A DNA stretch of 64,000 nucleotides from Hyphomonas johnsonii MHS-2 (GTDB lineage: Bacteria; Pseudomonadota; Alphaproteobacteria; Caulobacterales; Hyphomonadaceae). The position numbers and the translations under genes are program-made. The notes beneath the pieces were generated by a model. It did not search any database. It had not been told where the DNA came from and worked only from the letters and a program-made list of their open reading frames with translations. Location: positions 308,698 through 372,697 of the forward strand of contig NZ_ARYK01000003.1 in NCBI RefSeq assembly GCF_000685275.1. The letters are read 5' to 3'. The first letter of the stretch is position 1. Each line of letters begins with the position of its first letter. Below are positions 57,186 to 64,000 of the stretch, piece after piece.

Positions 57186-58364
57186 TCATGTCTCTATGTC
57201 AAAGGTCAGACCGGCATGGGCCCGGAGGCGTTCGACCAGGGTGAGTCCCATCGCGGCTGCAGGCGTGTAGATTCCGCCCTCAAGGTCGGCGCAGTCCTTG
57301 ACGAGGCAGATCGCCGCTTCGGAAATGATCTTGGATGTCGAGCCGTAGCCGGGGTCCTTGTCGCCGGTCACGGTTGCGCGGATCTGGTCCCCGGATTTGG
57401 TGATGCCGAGCAGGGCAAAATCATAGTGCCCGGCCTCGCGCTCTTCCTTCGAGGGACCTTCACCCGGTTTCGGACCGCCTTCGCCGCCAAGCGAATTGTT
57501 CTTTGCTACGGCCTCTGCTGCCGCCTTGCCCGCCTCGCCGGGGCCGGTCAGCACCATCTCGTCATAGACGAAGTCCTGGCCATAGGGGTGGCCCATCAGC
57601 GCGTTCGACCGGTGCACGTTCCTTGTATTGATGGGCGCCATGATGAAAGGCGCTGTCCAGCCGCCGAAATCGGCGTCTTCAGCGACCGCCATGCCGTGAG
57701 GCTGTTCGGGGCCCTCGAAACCGAGGGTCAGGGAAAACGGGTTGCGCAGCACCTTCATGACTTCCGGCTCGCGCATGGCGCGGGCCATGGACTCGCGGCC
57801 GGATGCCGCCGTGCCGCCCGAAAAGGTGCCCTGCATCTTGCGCATGCGGCCCTTGACCCGTGTGGCCGGGGCACCGAAGCGGCGCATGGCCTCGTTCTGC
57901 AGGAAGAGCACGCCGAGATCGAAGGGGATGGAATCGAAGCCGCAGGAAAAGACGATCCGGGCGCCGCTTTTTTTCGCCTTGTCTTCGTAGGCCTTGATCA
58001 TGTCATGCATCCAGGCGACTTCGCCGGAGAGGTCGACATAGTCTGTCCCGGCCTCGGCGCAGGCCTCGACCAGCGCCGTGCCGTACAGCTGGTAGGGGCC
58101 GACAGTGGTCAGCACGCACCGCGTGGACTTTACCATTGCGGCCAGCGAGTCCGGGTCGGAGGCGTCTGCCGTGATCAGCGTGACGCCGTCGGGAATGGCC
58201 ATTTCAGCGCGGACGGATTTCAGCTTGTCGAGCGAACGGCCCGCCATCGCCCAGCGGATATCCTTGTCCACGCCATAGGCCTGGTTCATGTATTCAGCGA
58301 CCAGACGGCCGGTAAAACCGGTTGCCCCATAGATGACGACATCAAACTCTGCGGATGGGTTCAT
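57186..58364 (-). CDS. Saccharopine-dehydrogenase-like/trans-acting enoyl reductase family
   Basis: A 392-residue NAD(P)-binding protein beginning FDVVIYGATGFTGRLVAEYMNQ (Rossmann). It continues with VLTTVGPYQLYGTALVEACAEAGTDYVDLSGE and ARIVFSCGFDSIPFDLGVLFL. The closest types are the mycobacterial trans-acting enoyl reductase and saccharopine dehydrogenase NADP-binding families; lysine metabolism is unlikely. Start ATG 58364 is where homology begins; 19 in-frame codons upstream are unsupported. Confidence 0.85.
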   Translation of the reverse strand: MNPSAEFDVVIYGATGFTGRLVAEYMNQAYGVDKDIRWAMAGRSLDKLKSVRAEMAIPDGVTLITADASDPDSLAAMVKSTRCVLTTVGPYQLYGTALVEACAEAGTDYVDLSGEVAWMHDMIKAYEDKAKKSGARIVFSCGFDSIPFDLGVLFLQNEAMRRFGAPATRVKGRMRKMQGTFSGGTAASGRESMARAMREPEVMKVLRNPFSLTLGFEGPEQPHGMAVAEDADFGGWTAPFIMAPINTRNVHRSNALMGHPYGQDFVYDEMVLTGPGEAGKAAAEAVAKNNSLGGEGGPKPGEGPSKEEREAGHYDFALLGITKSGDQIRATVTGDKDPGYGSTSKIISEAAICLVKDCADLEGGIYTPAAAMGLTLVERLRAHAGLTFDIET

Positions 58365-58618
58365 GGGGCAGTCTCCAGCGTTTCCTCCATCTGACCTGTT
58401 GGGACAGCCGGGAGAAGTCAAGCGCGCCCCGCTGAAAAGCCCAAATTGAAACGTCAGTGCATCGCGGGACGTGCGCTGCAGGCATGCCCTTTTCCCGTCT
58501 GCCTGGCCCGGATAACCCCGATGCGCCCGTCATATGGGGCGCGCCGGAAAAGGACGAGGTGACACGGACAGCGCGAATATTCCTGCCATTGTGAGCAAAG
58601 GCGCCTATATCGGCTGTG

Positions 58619-59980
58619 ATGACTGATACGCCGGACGTGCCCGATCCCGAACGCAACCGCCTGACCGGGCGGATCGCCCGCACCGCCAAGGTCGGCGCCA
58701 ACCTGTCGGGCGCAGGCCTGACGTTTGCCGCGAATTCCCTGTTTGGCGGCGACCAGAGCGACGAGCGCATCGCCAAGGCGCTGGCCGCTGCGCTGGGCAA
58801 GTCCAAGGGGCCGCTCATGAAGGTCGCACAGATGGTGTCGACCATTCCGGATTTCCTGCCGGCCGAATATGCCGCCGAGCTCAGCCAGTTGCAGGCCGAG
58901 GCGCCGGCCATGGGCTGGCCGTTCGTCCGGCGCCGGATGCGCGCAGAACTCGGGCCGGACTGGATGGCAAAGTTCGACACGTTCCGGAAAGACGCGTCGC
59001 ATGCCGCCTCGCTCGGCCAGGTGCACGATGCGCGCCTGCATGACGGACGCCGCGTTGCCTGCAAGCTGCAATACCCGGACATGGCGAGCGCCGTGGAATC
59101 CGATGTCGGGCAGCTGAAGACGCTGCTTGGCCTGTTCAAGCGGATGGACGGTTCGATCGACCTGACCGAGATGGTCGGCGAGATCACCGACCGGCTGCGC
59201 GAGGAACTCGATTATGCCCGCGAGTCCAAGCACATGGCGCTTTATCGCGACATGCTGGCGGGCAAGGATTTCGTGCAGGTGCCAGAACCCGTGCCGGAAC
59301 TGTCCACGGACCGGCTGCTGACCATGACGTGGCTTGATGGCGAGCGGCTGGACGCGTTCGAGGACGCGCCGCAGGAGACGCGCAACCATATTGCCGAAAT
59401 GCTGTTCTGGACCTGGTGGGGCCCGTTCAACGGCCATGCCGTGATTCACGGCGATCCGCACCTCGGCAATTACCAGGTGACGGGCGGCGGCACCGGCATC
59501 AACCTGCTCGACTTCGGCTGCATCCGCGTCTTCCCGCCGACCTTCGTGGAAGGCGTGGTCGACCTCTACCGTGCCATGCTGCGCGACGACTTCGATGCCG
59601 CCTATGCGGCCTATGAGAAATGGGGCTTCCAGAACCTGTCGCGGGAACTGGTCGAAGTGTTGAACATCTGGGCGCGTTTCATCTACGGCCCATTGCTGGA
59701 CGACCGGGTGCGCAGCGTCGCGGATGGCGTGTCGGCCGGCGAGTATGGCCGCAAGGAAGCGTTCCAGGTTCGCAAGCTGCTGAAGGAAAAGGGGCCGGTG
59801 AAAATCCCCCGCGAATTCGTGTTCATGGACCGCGCGGCCATCGGGCTCGGCGCCGCCTACCTGCGACTCAGGGCAGAGGTGAACTATCACCGCCTGTTCG
59901 AGGAAAGCCTTGAAGGATTTGACGTCACCGCCGTGGCGGCGCGCCAGTCTGCCGCGCTGGCACGGGCCGGGCTCGCCTGA
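58619..59980 (+). CDS. ABC1/AarF/UbiB-family atypical kinase
   Basis: A 453-residue UbiB-like protein associated with ubiquinone synthesis or lipid homeostasis. KxGQ-like N-terminus GPLMKVAQMVSTIPDFLPAEYAAELSQLQ; ATP-site region RRVACKLQYPDMASAVESD; EELDYARESKHMALYR; catalytic IHGDPHLGNYQV; and metal-binding LLDFGCIRVF. A GTG at 58616 directly precedes the ATG. No other ubi genes are close. Confidence 0.92.
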   Translation: MTDTPDVPDPERNRLTGRIARTAKVGANLSGAGLTFAANSLFGGDQSDERIAKALAAALGKSKGPLMKVAQMVSTIPDFLPAEYAAELSQLQAEAPAMGWPFVRRRMRAELGPDWMAKFDTFRKDASHAASLGQVHDARLHDGRRVACKLQYPDMASAVESDVGQLKTLLGLFKRMDGSIDLTEMVGEITDRLREELDYARESKHMALYRDMLAGKDFVQVPEPVPELSTDRLLTMTWLDGERLDAFEDAPQETRNHIAEMLFWTWWGPFNGHAVIHGDPHLGNYQVTGGGTGINLLDFGCIRVFPPTFVEGVVDLYRAMLRDDFDAAYAAYEKWGFQNLSRELVEVLNIWARFIYGPLLDDRVRSVADGVSAGEYGRKEAFQVRKLLKEKGPVKIPREFVFMDRAAIGLGAAYLRLRAEVNYHRLFEESLEGFDVTAVAARQSAALARAGLA

Positions 59981-60052
59981 CCTGAAACAGGAGTTGAAGG
60001 CACCTGCCTGCATGTCTAGTGTCGCCCCTCCCTACAGAAGCGAACCGCCGAT

Positions 60053-60712
60053 TTGACCAAACTCAGTTCCATGATCTGGACGGCGGGCGTGTTTGCGGTC
60101 GCCTACCAGTTCCTGACCTTTGTCCCGGCGCTGGCGCTGGTCGTGGTCATGCCGTCGATGCCGATCATCTACGTCATGGGCTTCGCGGTTCTGGCGACCG
60201 GCCTGTTGCTGGTCTTCATCCTGGAACGCAAGGGCGTTGCCCGTACCGTGATCGTGCCGGGCGACGTGTCGACGGTGATGGCGGGCGTCACGGTCGTCAC
60301 GGTGATTGCCGCGTTCTTCTTCGCCGCCTTGGTCACCGGCCTGCTGGCCGACCTGTTCGGCAGCCAGGGCCTGGAGGTGAGCGAGGGATTCGAGAGCATG
60401 ATCGGCGAGAGTTCGGCGATCGGGCTGGTACTGGCCGTGGTGCTGATCGGCCCGGTGGTCGAGGAGCTGATCTATCGCGGCCTGCTGATGGGTGTCCTGC
60501 TGGCACGGGGCTGGACGCCGGTGGCGGCGATCGCCCTGTCTGCGGCGGTATTTGCCGCGCAGCACATCCAGTATGGCTGGATCGGCATGGTCACGGTCGG
60601 CATCTATGGGCTGGCGCTCGGCGCGCTGCGAATTGCGGGCGGCGGCCTGTTCGCGCCGGTGCTGGCGCACATCCTCATCAATGCCACTGCGACGGCATTT
60701 CAGGGTGGATGA
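60053..60712 (+). CDS. CPBP-family intramembrane protease
   Basis: A 219-residue membrane protein with about six helices and the Abi/CPBP motifs: GPVVEELIYRGLLMG (EExxxR), AAQHIQYG (H) and FAPVLAHILINATAT. Related proteins are Rce1-like type II CAAX protease homologues; bacterial substrates are mostly unknown. The first possible start is a TTG at 60053; ATG 60071 is an alternative with 213 residues. No Shine-Dalgarno decides it. Confidence 0.85.
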   Translation: MTKLSSMIWTAGVFAVAYQFLTFVPALALVVVMPSMPIIYVMGFAVLATGLLLVFILERKGVARTVIVPGDVSTVMAGVTVVTVIAAFFFAALVTGLLADLFGSQGLEVSEGFESMIGESSAIGLVLAVVLIGPVVEELIYRGLLMGVLLARGWTPVAAIALSAAVFAAQHIQYGWIGMVTVGIYGLALGALRIAGGGLFAPVLAHILINATATAFQGG

Positions 60713-60760
60713 CGGGTTCGGGCTGGCGCGCCGGGCCGGACGGCGCTAATTCTCCCCGAC

Positions 60761-61234
60761 ATGACCGATGATTTTACCAGAAGCCAGACGTTCGACATCC
60801 CTGCCGGATACCAGGAACTGCCCTGGCACCGCGGCTTTGGCCGCCAGGTTGGGCCGTTGTTCGAGAAGCGCGACGCGACGGGCCTGACCCGGGCCTTCCG
60901 TGTCGAGGAACACCACACCAATGGCATGATGAACGCCCATGGCGGCATGCTGATGACCTTTGCCGACATGGCCTGGGGCGGCGCGGTGGAGCGCAACGAG
61001 GACACCTGGTGGGTGACGATCCGGCTGATGTGCGATTTCCTGTCCGGCGCGCCGCTCGGCAGTTTTGTCGAGGGCAACGGCACGGTCGTGGGTGTGGCAG
61101 ACGACATCATCACGGTTGAGGGCCGCATCTGGTCCGGTGACAAGACGCTGATGCGCGGCACCGGCATCTTCAAGCTGATCTCGCGGCGTGAGGGCCAGCA
61201 AAAGCCGTTCACGCGCGCCGTACAGGATGCCTGA
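60761..61234 (+). CDS. PaaI-like acyl-CoA thioesterase
   Basis: A 157-residue hotdog-fold thioesterase: HHTNGMMNAHGGMLMTFADMAWGGAV contains the family N/H-x-x-x-H-G-G-x-L pattern; WVTIRLMCDFLSGAPLGSFVEGNGTVVGV and GTGIFKLISR follow. It hydrolyses an acyl- or aryl-CoA. The start lies 48 bases after the CPBP gene, so read-through is possible. Confidence 0.87.
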   Translation: MTDDFTRSQTFDIPAGYQELPWHRGFGRQVGPLFEKRDATGLTRAFRVEEHHTNGMMNAHGGMLMTFADMAWGGAVERNEDTWWVTIRLMCDFLSGAPLGSFVEGNGTVVGVADDIITVEGRIWSGDKTLMRGTGIFKLISRREGQQKPFTRAVQDA

Positions 61235-61255
61235 CCCGACCGGGGGCCTATTCGG

Positions 61256-61284
61256 TTGACTTTCACCGGCCCGCTCCGTATTCG
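61256..61284 (+). promoter_or_regulatory. Candidate promoter of the his leader/hisS operon
   Basis: TTGACT (61256–61261), 17 bases and TATTCG (61279–61284). The expected transcription start falls at about 61291–61293, coinciding with the leader ATG, so the leader mRNA would be nearly leaderless. Confidence 0.6.
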
Positions 61285-61292
61285 CCTGCTCA

Positions 61293-61331
61293 ATGAAATT
61301 TGCACCGCACCACCATCACCACCACGCGTAA
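61293..61331 (+). CDS. Histidine-rich leader peptide (attenuator)
   Basis: A 12-codon ORF encoding MKFAPHHHHHHA and a TAA stop, with six consecutive His codons. It is too short for ordinary gene finding. It lies 174 bases upstream of hisS and hisZ. Runs of the cognate amino acid are the hallmark of biosynthetic leader peptides such as enterobacterial hisL. There is no Shine-Dalgarno, consistent with leaderless translation from a start next to the predicted +1. Confidence 0.82.
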   Translation: MKFAPHHHHHHA

Positions 61332-61447
61332 CGCGCCGTCGAGGCGCGAACCGGTCCGGCTGCGCCTCCTGCAAGTGTTCATTCTCCAGAACCGAACCAG
61401 ACGAGGCAGGCCGCTCCCGGCCCTCGCGCTGCATTGGCGTACTGCCT
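61332..61447 (+). promoter_or_regulatory. Candidate histidine attenuator hairpins
   Basis: Directly after the leader stop, CGCGCC (61332–61337) can pair with GGCGCG (61343–61348). The overlapping GAGGCGC (61341–61347) can instead pair perfectly with GCGCCTC (61362–61368), so the two hairpins exclude each other. Further on, AGGCAG (61404–61409) pairs with CTGCCT (61442–61447), followed by TTTC; an inner GGCCG–CTCC–CGGCC stem lies at 61409–61422. This fits a pause/antiterminator/terminator set, though the U tract is short. Confidence 0.6.
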
Positions 61448-61505
61448 TTCCATCCCGGCCAGCTCCGTTTATGCGGGGCACGGTTGTCAAACAGGACCTG
61501 TGACC

Positions 61506-62987
61506 ATGAGCGACAAGGACACCCAGCCCCTTTCCGGCAAGGATCTCGCCCGCAAGCCGCGCGGCTTTCCCGACAAGCGGGAAACCCTCGTCCATGCGCA
61601 GGCCGGGCTCGTGGAAACCATTACCGGCGTCTACCGGCAATGGGGCTTTGAGGCGCTTGAGACGAGCGCCTTCGAATATGCTGACGCGCTGGGCAAATTC
61701 CTGCCGGACGATGACCGTCCGAATGCCGGCGTGTTTGCCATCCAGGACGATGACGACCAGTGGATGGCCCTGCGCTATGACCTGACTGCGCCGCTCGCCC
61801 GGTTCGTGGCCGAGGCCGGCCAGACGCTGGGCCGCCCGTTCCGGCGCTATGCTGCAGGCCCGGTCTGGCGCAACGAGAAGCCCGGCCCGGGTCGCTTCCG
61901 CGAATTCTGGCAATGCGATGCCGACACGATCGGCGCGCCGGGCTTTCATGCCGATGCCGAGATGATCGCGATGGGGGCGGACGCCCTGCGCGCGGTGGGC
62001 ATGGAGACCGGCGAGTTCGTGATCCGCGTGAATACCCGCCGCCTGCTCAATGGTGTGCTGGACGGTGTCGGCGCGACCGCTTCGGATACCCGGCTCGCCA
62101 TCCTGCGCGCGCTCGACAAGATGGACCGGCTGGGATCGTCCGGCGTGGCCGACCTGCTGGGCAAGGGCCGCATGGATGAAAGCGGCGATTTCACCAAGGG
62201 CGCAGGGCTGGGCGCAGCTGAAGTGAAGGCCGTGCTTGCCTTCGCCGAGGCCGGTGCAAAGACGCGGGCCGAAACCCTGGCGAACCTGTCGAAGGCGACG
62301 GGCAGCACGGATGAAGGCAAGGCGGGCCTCGCCGAACTGGAAGCCATCGCGCTGGCACTCGACGCGCTGGGCGCGCCGGAAGGCGATGTCGTCATCGACC
62401 CCTCGGTCGTGCGCGGTCTCGAATATTATACCGGCCCGGTCTACGAGGCCGAGCTGCTGCGTGAAGTCGTGGGCGAGGATGGCAAGGCATATCGCATCGG
62501 CTCGATCGGCGGCGGCGGGCGCTATGACGACCTTGTCGCGCGCTTTACCGGCGAGACGGTTCCCGCGACGGGTTTCTCCATCGGCATTTCGCGCCTTGCG
62601 GCGGCGCTGGCCATCATGGGCGAGACCGGCACGCTGGATGGTCCCGTGGTTGTCCTGAACCTTGACCGGGGCGACCCGTCCGTGGCGCTGTCGATTGCTG
62701 CCGAACTGCGCCGGGCCGGCCTGCGCGCTGAAGCCTATATGGGCGGGTCCGGCATGCGGCCGCAGATGAAATATGCCGACCGGCGCGGCGCACCCGCGGT
62801 GGTGATGGTCGGCGAGGATGAACTTGCCAAGGGGACCGTGACGATCAAGGACCTGGTCGCCGGTGCCGAAAAGGCAAAAGCCATCAAGTCCAATGAGGAA
62901 TACCGTGAGGCCCGGCCGGGCCAGGTTGAAGTGGCGCGCGCCGACATGGTCGCAACACTTCGCGGTATCATCGCGGCGCAGGGATGA
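61506..62987 (+). CDS. hisS: Histidine–tRNA ligase
   Basis: A 493-residue class II synthetase: an N-terminal PRGFPDKRETLVHAQ region, motif 2 around RYAAGPVWRNEKPGPGRFREFWQCDADTIG, HisA motif GLEYYTGPVYEAEL, HisB-type GGGRYDDLVARF and motif 3 ATGFSIGISRL. The C-terminal anticodon-binding domain is PQMKYADRRGAPAVVMVGEDELAKGTV. The start is ATG 61506. It overlaps hisZ by 4 bases. Expression is likely controlled by the leader attenuator upstream. Confidence 0.96.
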   Translation: MSDKDTQPLSGKDLARKPRGFPDKRETLVHAQAGLVETITGVYRQWGFEALETSAFEYADALGKFLPDDDRPNAGVFAIQDDDDQWMALRYDLTAPLARFVAEAGQTLGRPFRRYAAGPVWRNEKPGPGRFREFWQCDADTIGAPGFHADAEMIAMGADALRAVGMETGEFVIRVNTRRLLNGVLDGVGATASDTRLAILRALDKMDRLGSSGVADLLGKGRMDESGDFTKGAGLGAAEVKAVLAFAEAGAKTRAETLANLSKATGSTDEGKAGLAELEAIALALDALGAPEGDVVIDPSVVRGLEYYTGPVYEAELLREVVGEDGKAYRIGSIGGGGRYDDLVARFTGETVPATGFSIGISRLAAALAIMGETGTLDGPVVVLNLDRGDPSVALSIAAELRRAGLRAEAYMGGSGMRPQMKYADRRGAPAVVMVGEDELAKGTVTIKDLVAGAEKAKAIKSNEEYREARPGQVEVARADMVATLRGIIAAQG

Positions 62988-64000
62988 CGCACGAAGCCAT
63001 CGTCGAAGCAGCGCGTACGGTATTCGCGCGGACGGGCGCGCGCCCCGTCGACCCGGATTATGTGCTGGCGTCGGACGTGCCGCTGGAACTGTCCGGCGAA
63101 GCGGTGCGGGCGCGGCTTTGCGTCTTCTCCGACCATCGCGGCCACGAGATGGTGATGCGGCCCGACCTGACCTTGCCCGTGGCCGGCATGGAAGCCGACC
63201 GGCTGACCGCCGGACACAATGGCCCGGAAGCCTATACTTATGCGGCCCGCGCGTTCCGCCTGCCGGCCTCGCCGGGTGACCCGATGGAATTCACGCAGGT
63301 CGGCTTCGAGCGGTTTGGCTGGCCATCGACCCCTGACGAAGACGCCAACGCGTTCGCACTGGTCCAGGCGGCGGTGGATGCCTGCGAGGTCACCGACGTG
63401 CAAACGGTGATGGGAGACCTTGCTGTGTTCCCGGCCTTCGTGGATGCGCTCGGGCTAGCGCCGGTCACCGCAGATCTCCTGAAGCGGGCCTTCCGCCAGG
63501 AGGGCGGCGTCGCCGAGCTGCTCGCCGGGGCACCGTCTGCGCCGGAAGTCGACCTTGCGCACCAGCTGGCAGATGCCGGGACTGGCGCGGCAGAGCAGGT
63601 GTTCCTTGATGCCCTCTCTGCGCGGGCCATTCCCATGATCGGCACGCGGTCGGTAAAAGAGATCATCGAAGGCCTGCGCGCCAAGGCGGCCGCCGCTGAT
63701 GCGGGCGGCGTCCCGGGCGACGCGCGCCGGGCGCTGGCAGCTCTCGGCGAGGTCAATTGTCTGGCGCCCGCCGCTGCGCCTGCCTTGTCCGACATTGTGC
63801 GCACGCACGGGCTGCAAGGCGTCGACGAGGTGATCGACGCTGTCGCCGGACGGGTGGATGCGATTGTCGCGGCAGTGCCCGGCATGGCGACGGCCGGACG
63901 GTTCCGTTCCGGATTCGGGCGGCGTTTCACCTATTATGACGGGTTCGTCTTCGAGACATTCGCCGGCGCGCTCAGCGAGCGCCAGCCGATTGCGGCGGGG
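62984..64000 (+). CDS. hisZ: ATP phosphoribosyltransferase regulatory subunit (partial)
   Basis: The frame stays open from ATG 62984 to the window end (339 codons, no stop seen). It encodes a HisS-like class II fold lacking the aminoacylation motifs: VMRPDLTLPVAGMEADR, AYTYAARAFRLP, FTQVGFERFG and GRFRSGFGRRFTYYDGFVFET. HisZ partners a short HisG, catalysing and regulating the first step of histidine synthesis. The ATGA overlap with hisS indicates coupling; hisG is expected just beyond the window. Confidence 0.9.
   Translation, partial: MTHEAIVEAARTVFARTGARPVDPDYVLASDVPLELSGEAVRARLCVFSDHRGHEMVMRPDLTLPVAGMEADRLTAGHNGPEAYTYAARAFRLPASPGDPMEFTQVGFERFGWPSTPDEDANAFALVQAAVDACEVTDVQTVMGDLAVFPAFVDALGLAPVTADLLKRAFRQEGGVAELLAGAPSAPEVDLAHQLADAGTGAAEQVFLDALSARAIPMIGTRSVKEIIEGLRAKAAAADAGGVPGDARRALAALGEVNCLAPAAAPALSDIVRTHGLQGVDEVIDAVAGRVDAIVAAVPGMATAGRFRSGFGRRFTYYDGFVFETFAGALSERQPIAAG

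Overview
The window is a G+C-rich chromosomal segment that looks like a Hyphomonadaceae-type alphaproteobacterium (Hyphomonas/Henriciella-like). Supporting signs are the rpsT–dnaA–dnaN–recF and gyrB core, two large TonB-dependent receptors, a gamma/tau subunit without the zinc-binding cysteines seen in E. coli, glutathione-dependent formaldehyde oxidation, and very few strong intrinsic terminators. The genus is an inference; no 16S rRNA gene is present.

Layout. 1–8 kb: AMP nucleosidase, envelope lipoproteins and a tyrosine phosphatase, then the dnaX–ybaB–recR cassette. 8–12 kb: a PQQ-type sugar dehydrogenase lipoprotein and a TonB receptor. 12–14 kb: queC–queE–queD (preQ0 synthesis), followed by a guanidinium exporter on the opposite strand behind a guanidine-II (mini-ykkC) riboswitch. 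14–22 kb: pirin, a histone-deacetylase-like amidohydrolase, RecQ, a stand-alone ClpP and a hybrid histidine kinase. 22–29 kb: MarR regulator with a TPR-sulfotransferase, a second TonB receptor and a BCCT transporter.

28.8–32 kb is a decayed mobile island abutting a tRNA-Met(CAT) gene. It holds an IS30 transposase remnant, an S41 peptidase with its own MarR regulator, a GNAT remnant and the C-terminus of a tyrosine integrase. 32–36.6 kb: a TPR-like protein, thioredoxin reductase, a zinc exporter, a VOC protein and a DUF3617 protein. 36.7–38 kb is an AT-richer two-gene insert (DUF5343-like plus TIGR02391-like) that runs into the gyrB stop codon.

38–43 kb: gyrB, a DEAD-box helicase and a DsrE-like protein. 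43–48 kb: formaldehyde detoxification (fghA, and an operon frmA–VOC–GFA–RidA–unknown). 48–51 kb: a nitroreductase–MarR–alpha/beta hydrolase cluster with paired MarR-type operators. 51–56 kb: recF, dnaN, dnaA and rpsT. 56–61 kb: lipid and quinone metabolism genes.

The window ends in hisS–hisZ. These are preceded by a 12-codon leader ORF with six consecutive histidine codons and mutually exclusive hairpins: a candidate histidine attenuator, probably translated from a nearly leaderless mRNA. I consider this the most interesting signal in the window, followed by the guanidine-II riboswitch, the DUF5343/TIGR02391 pair and the two MarR operator regions.
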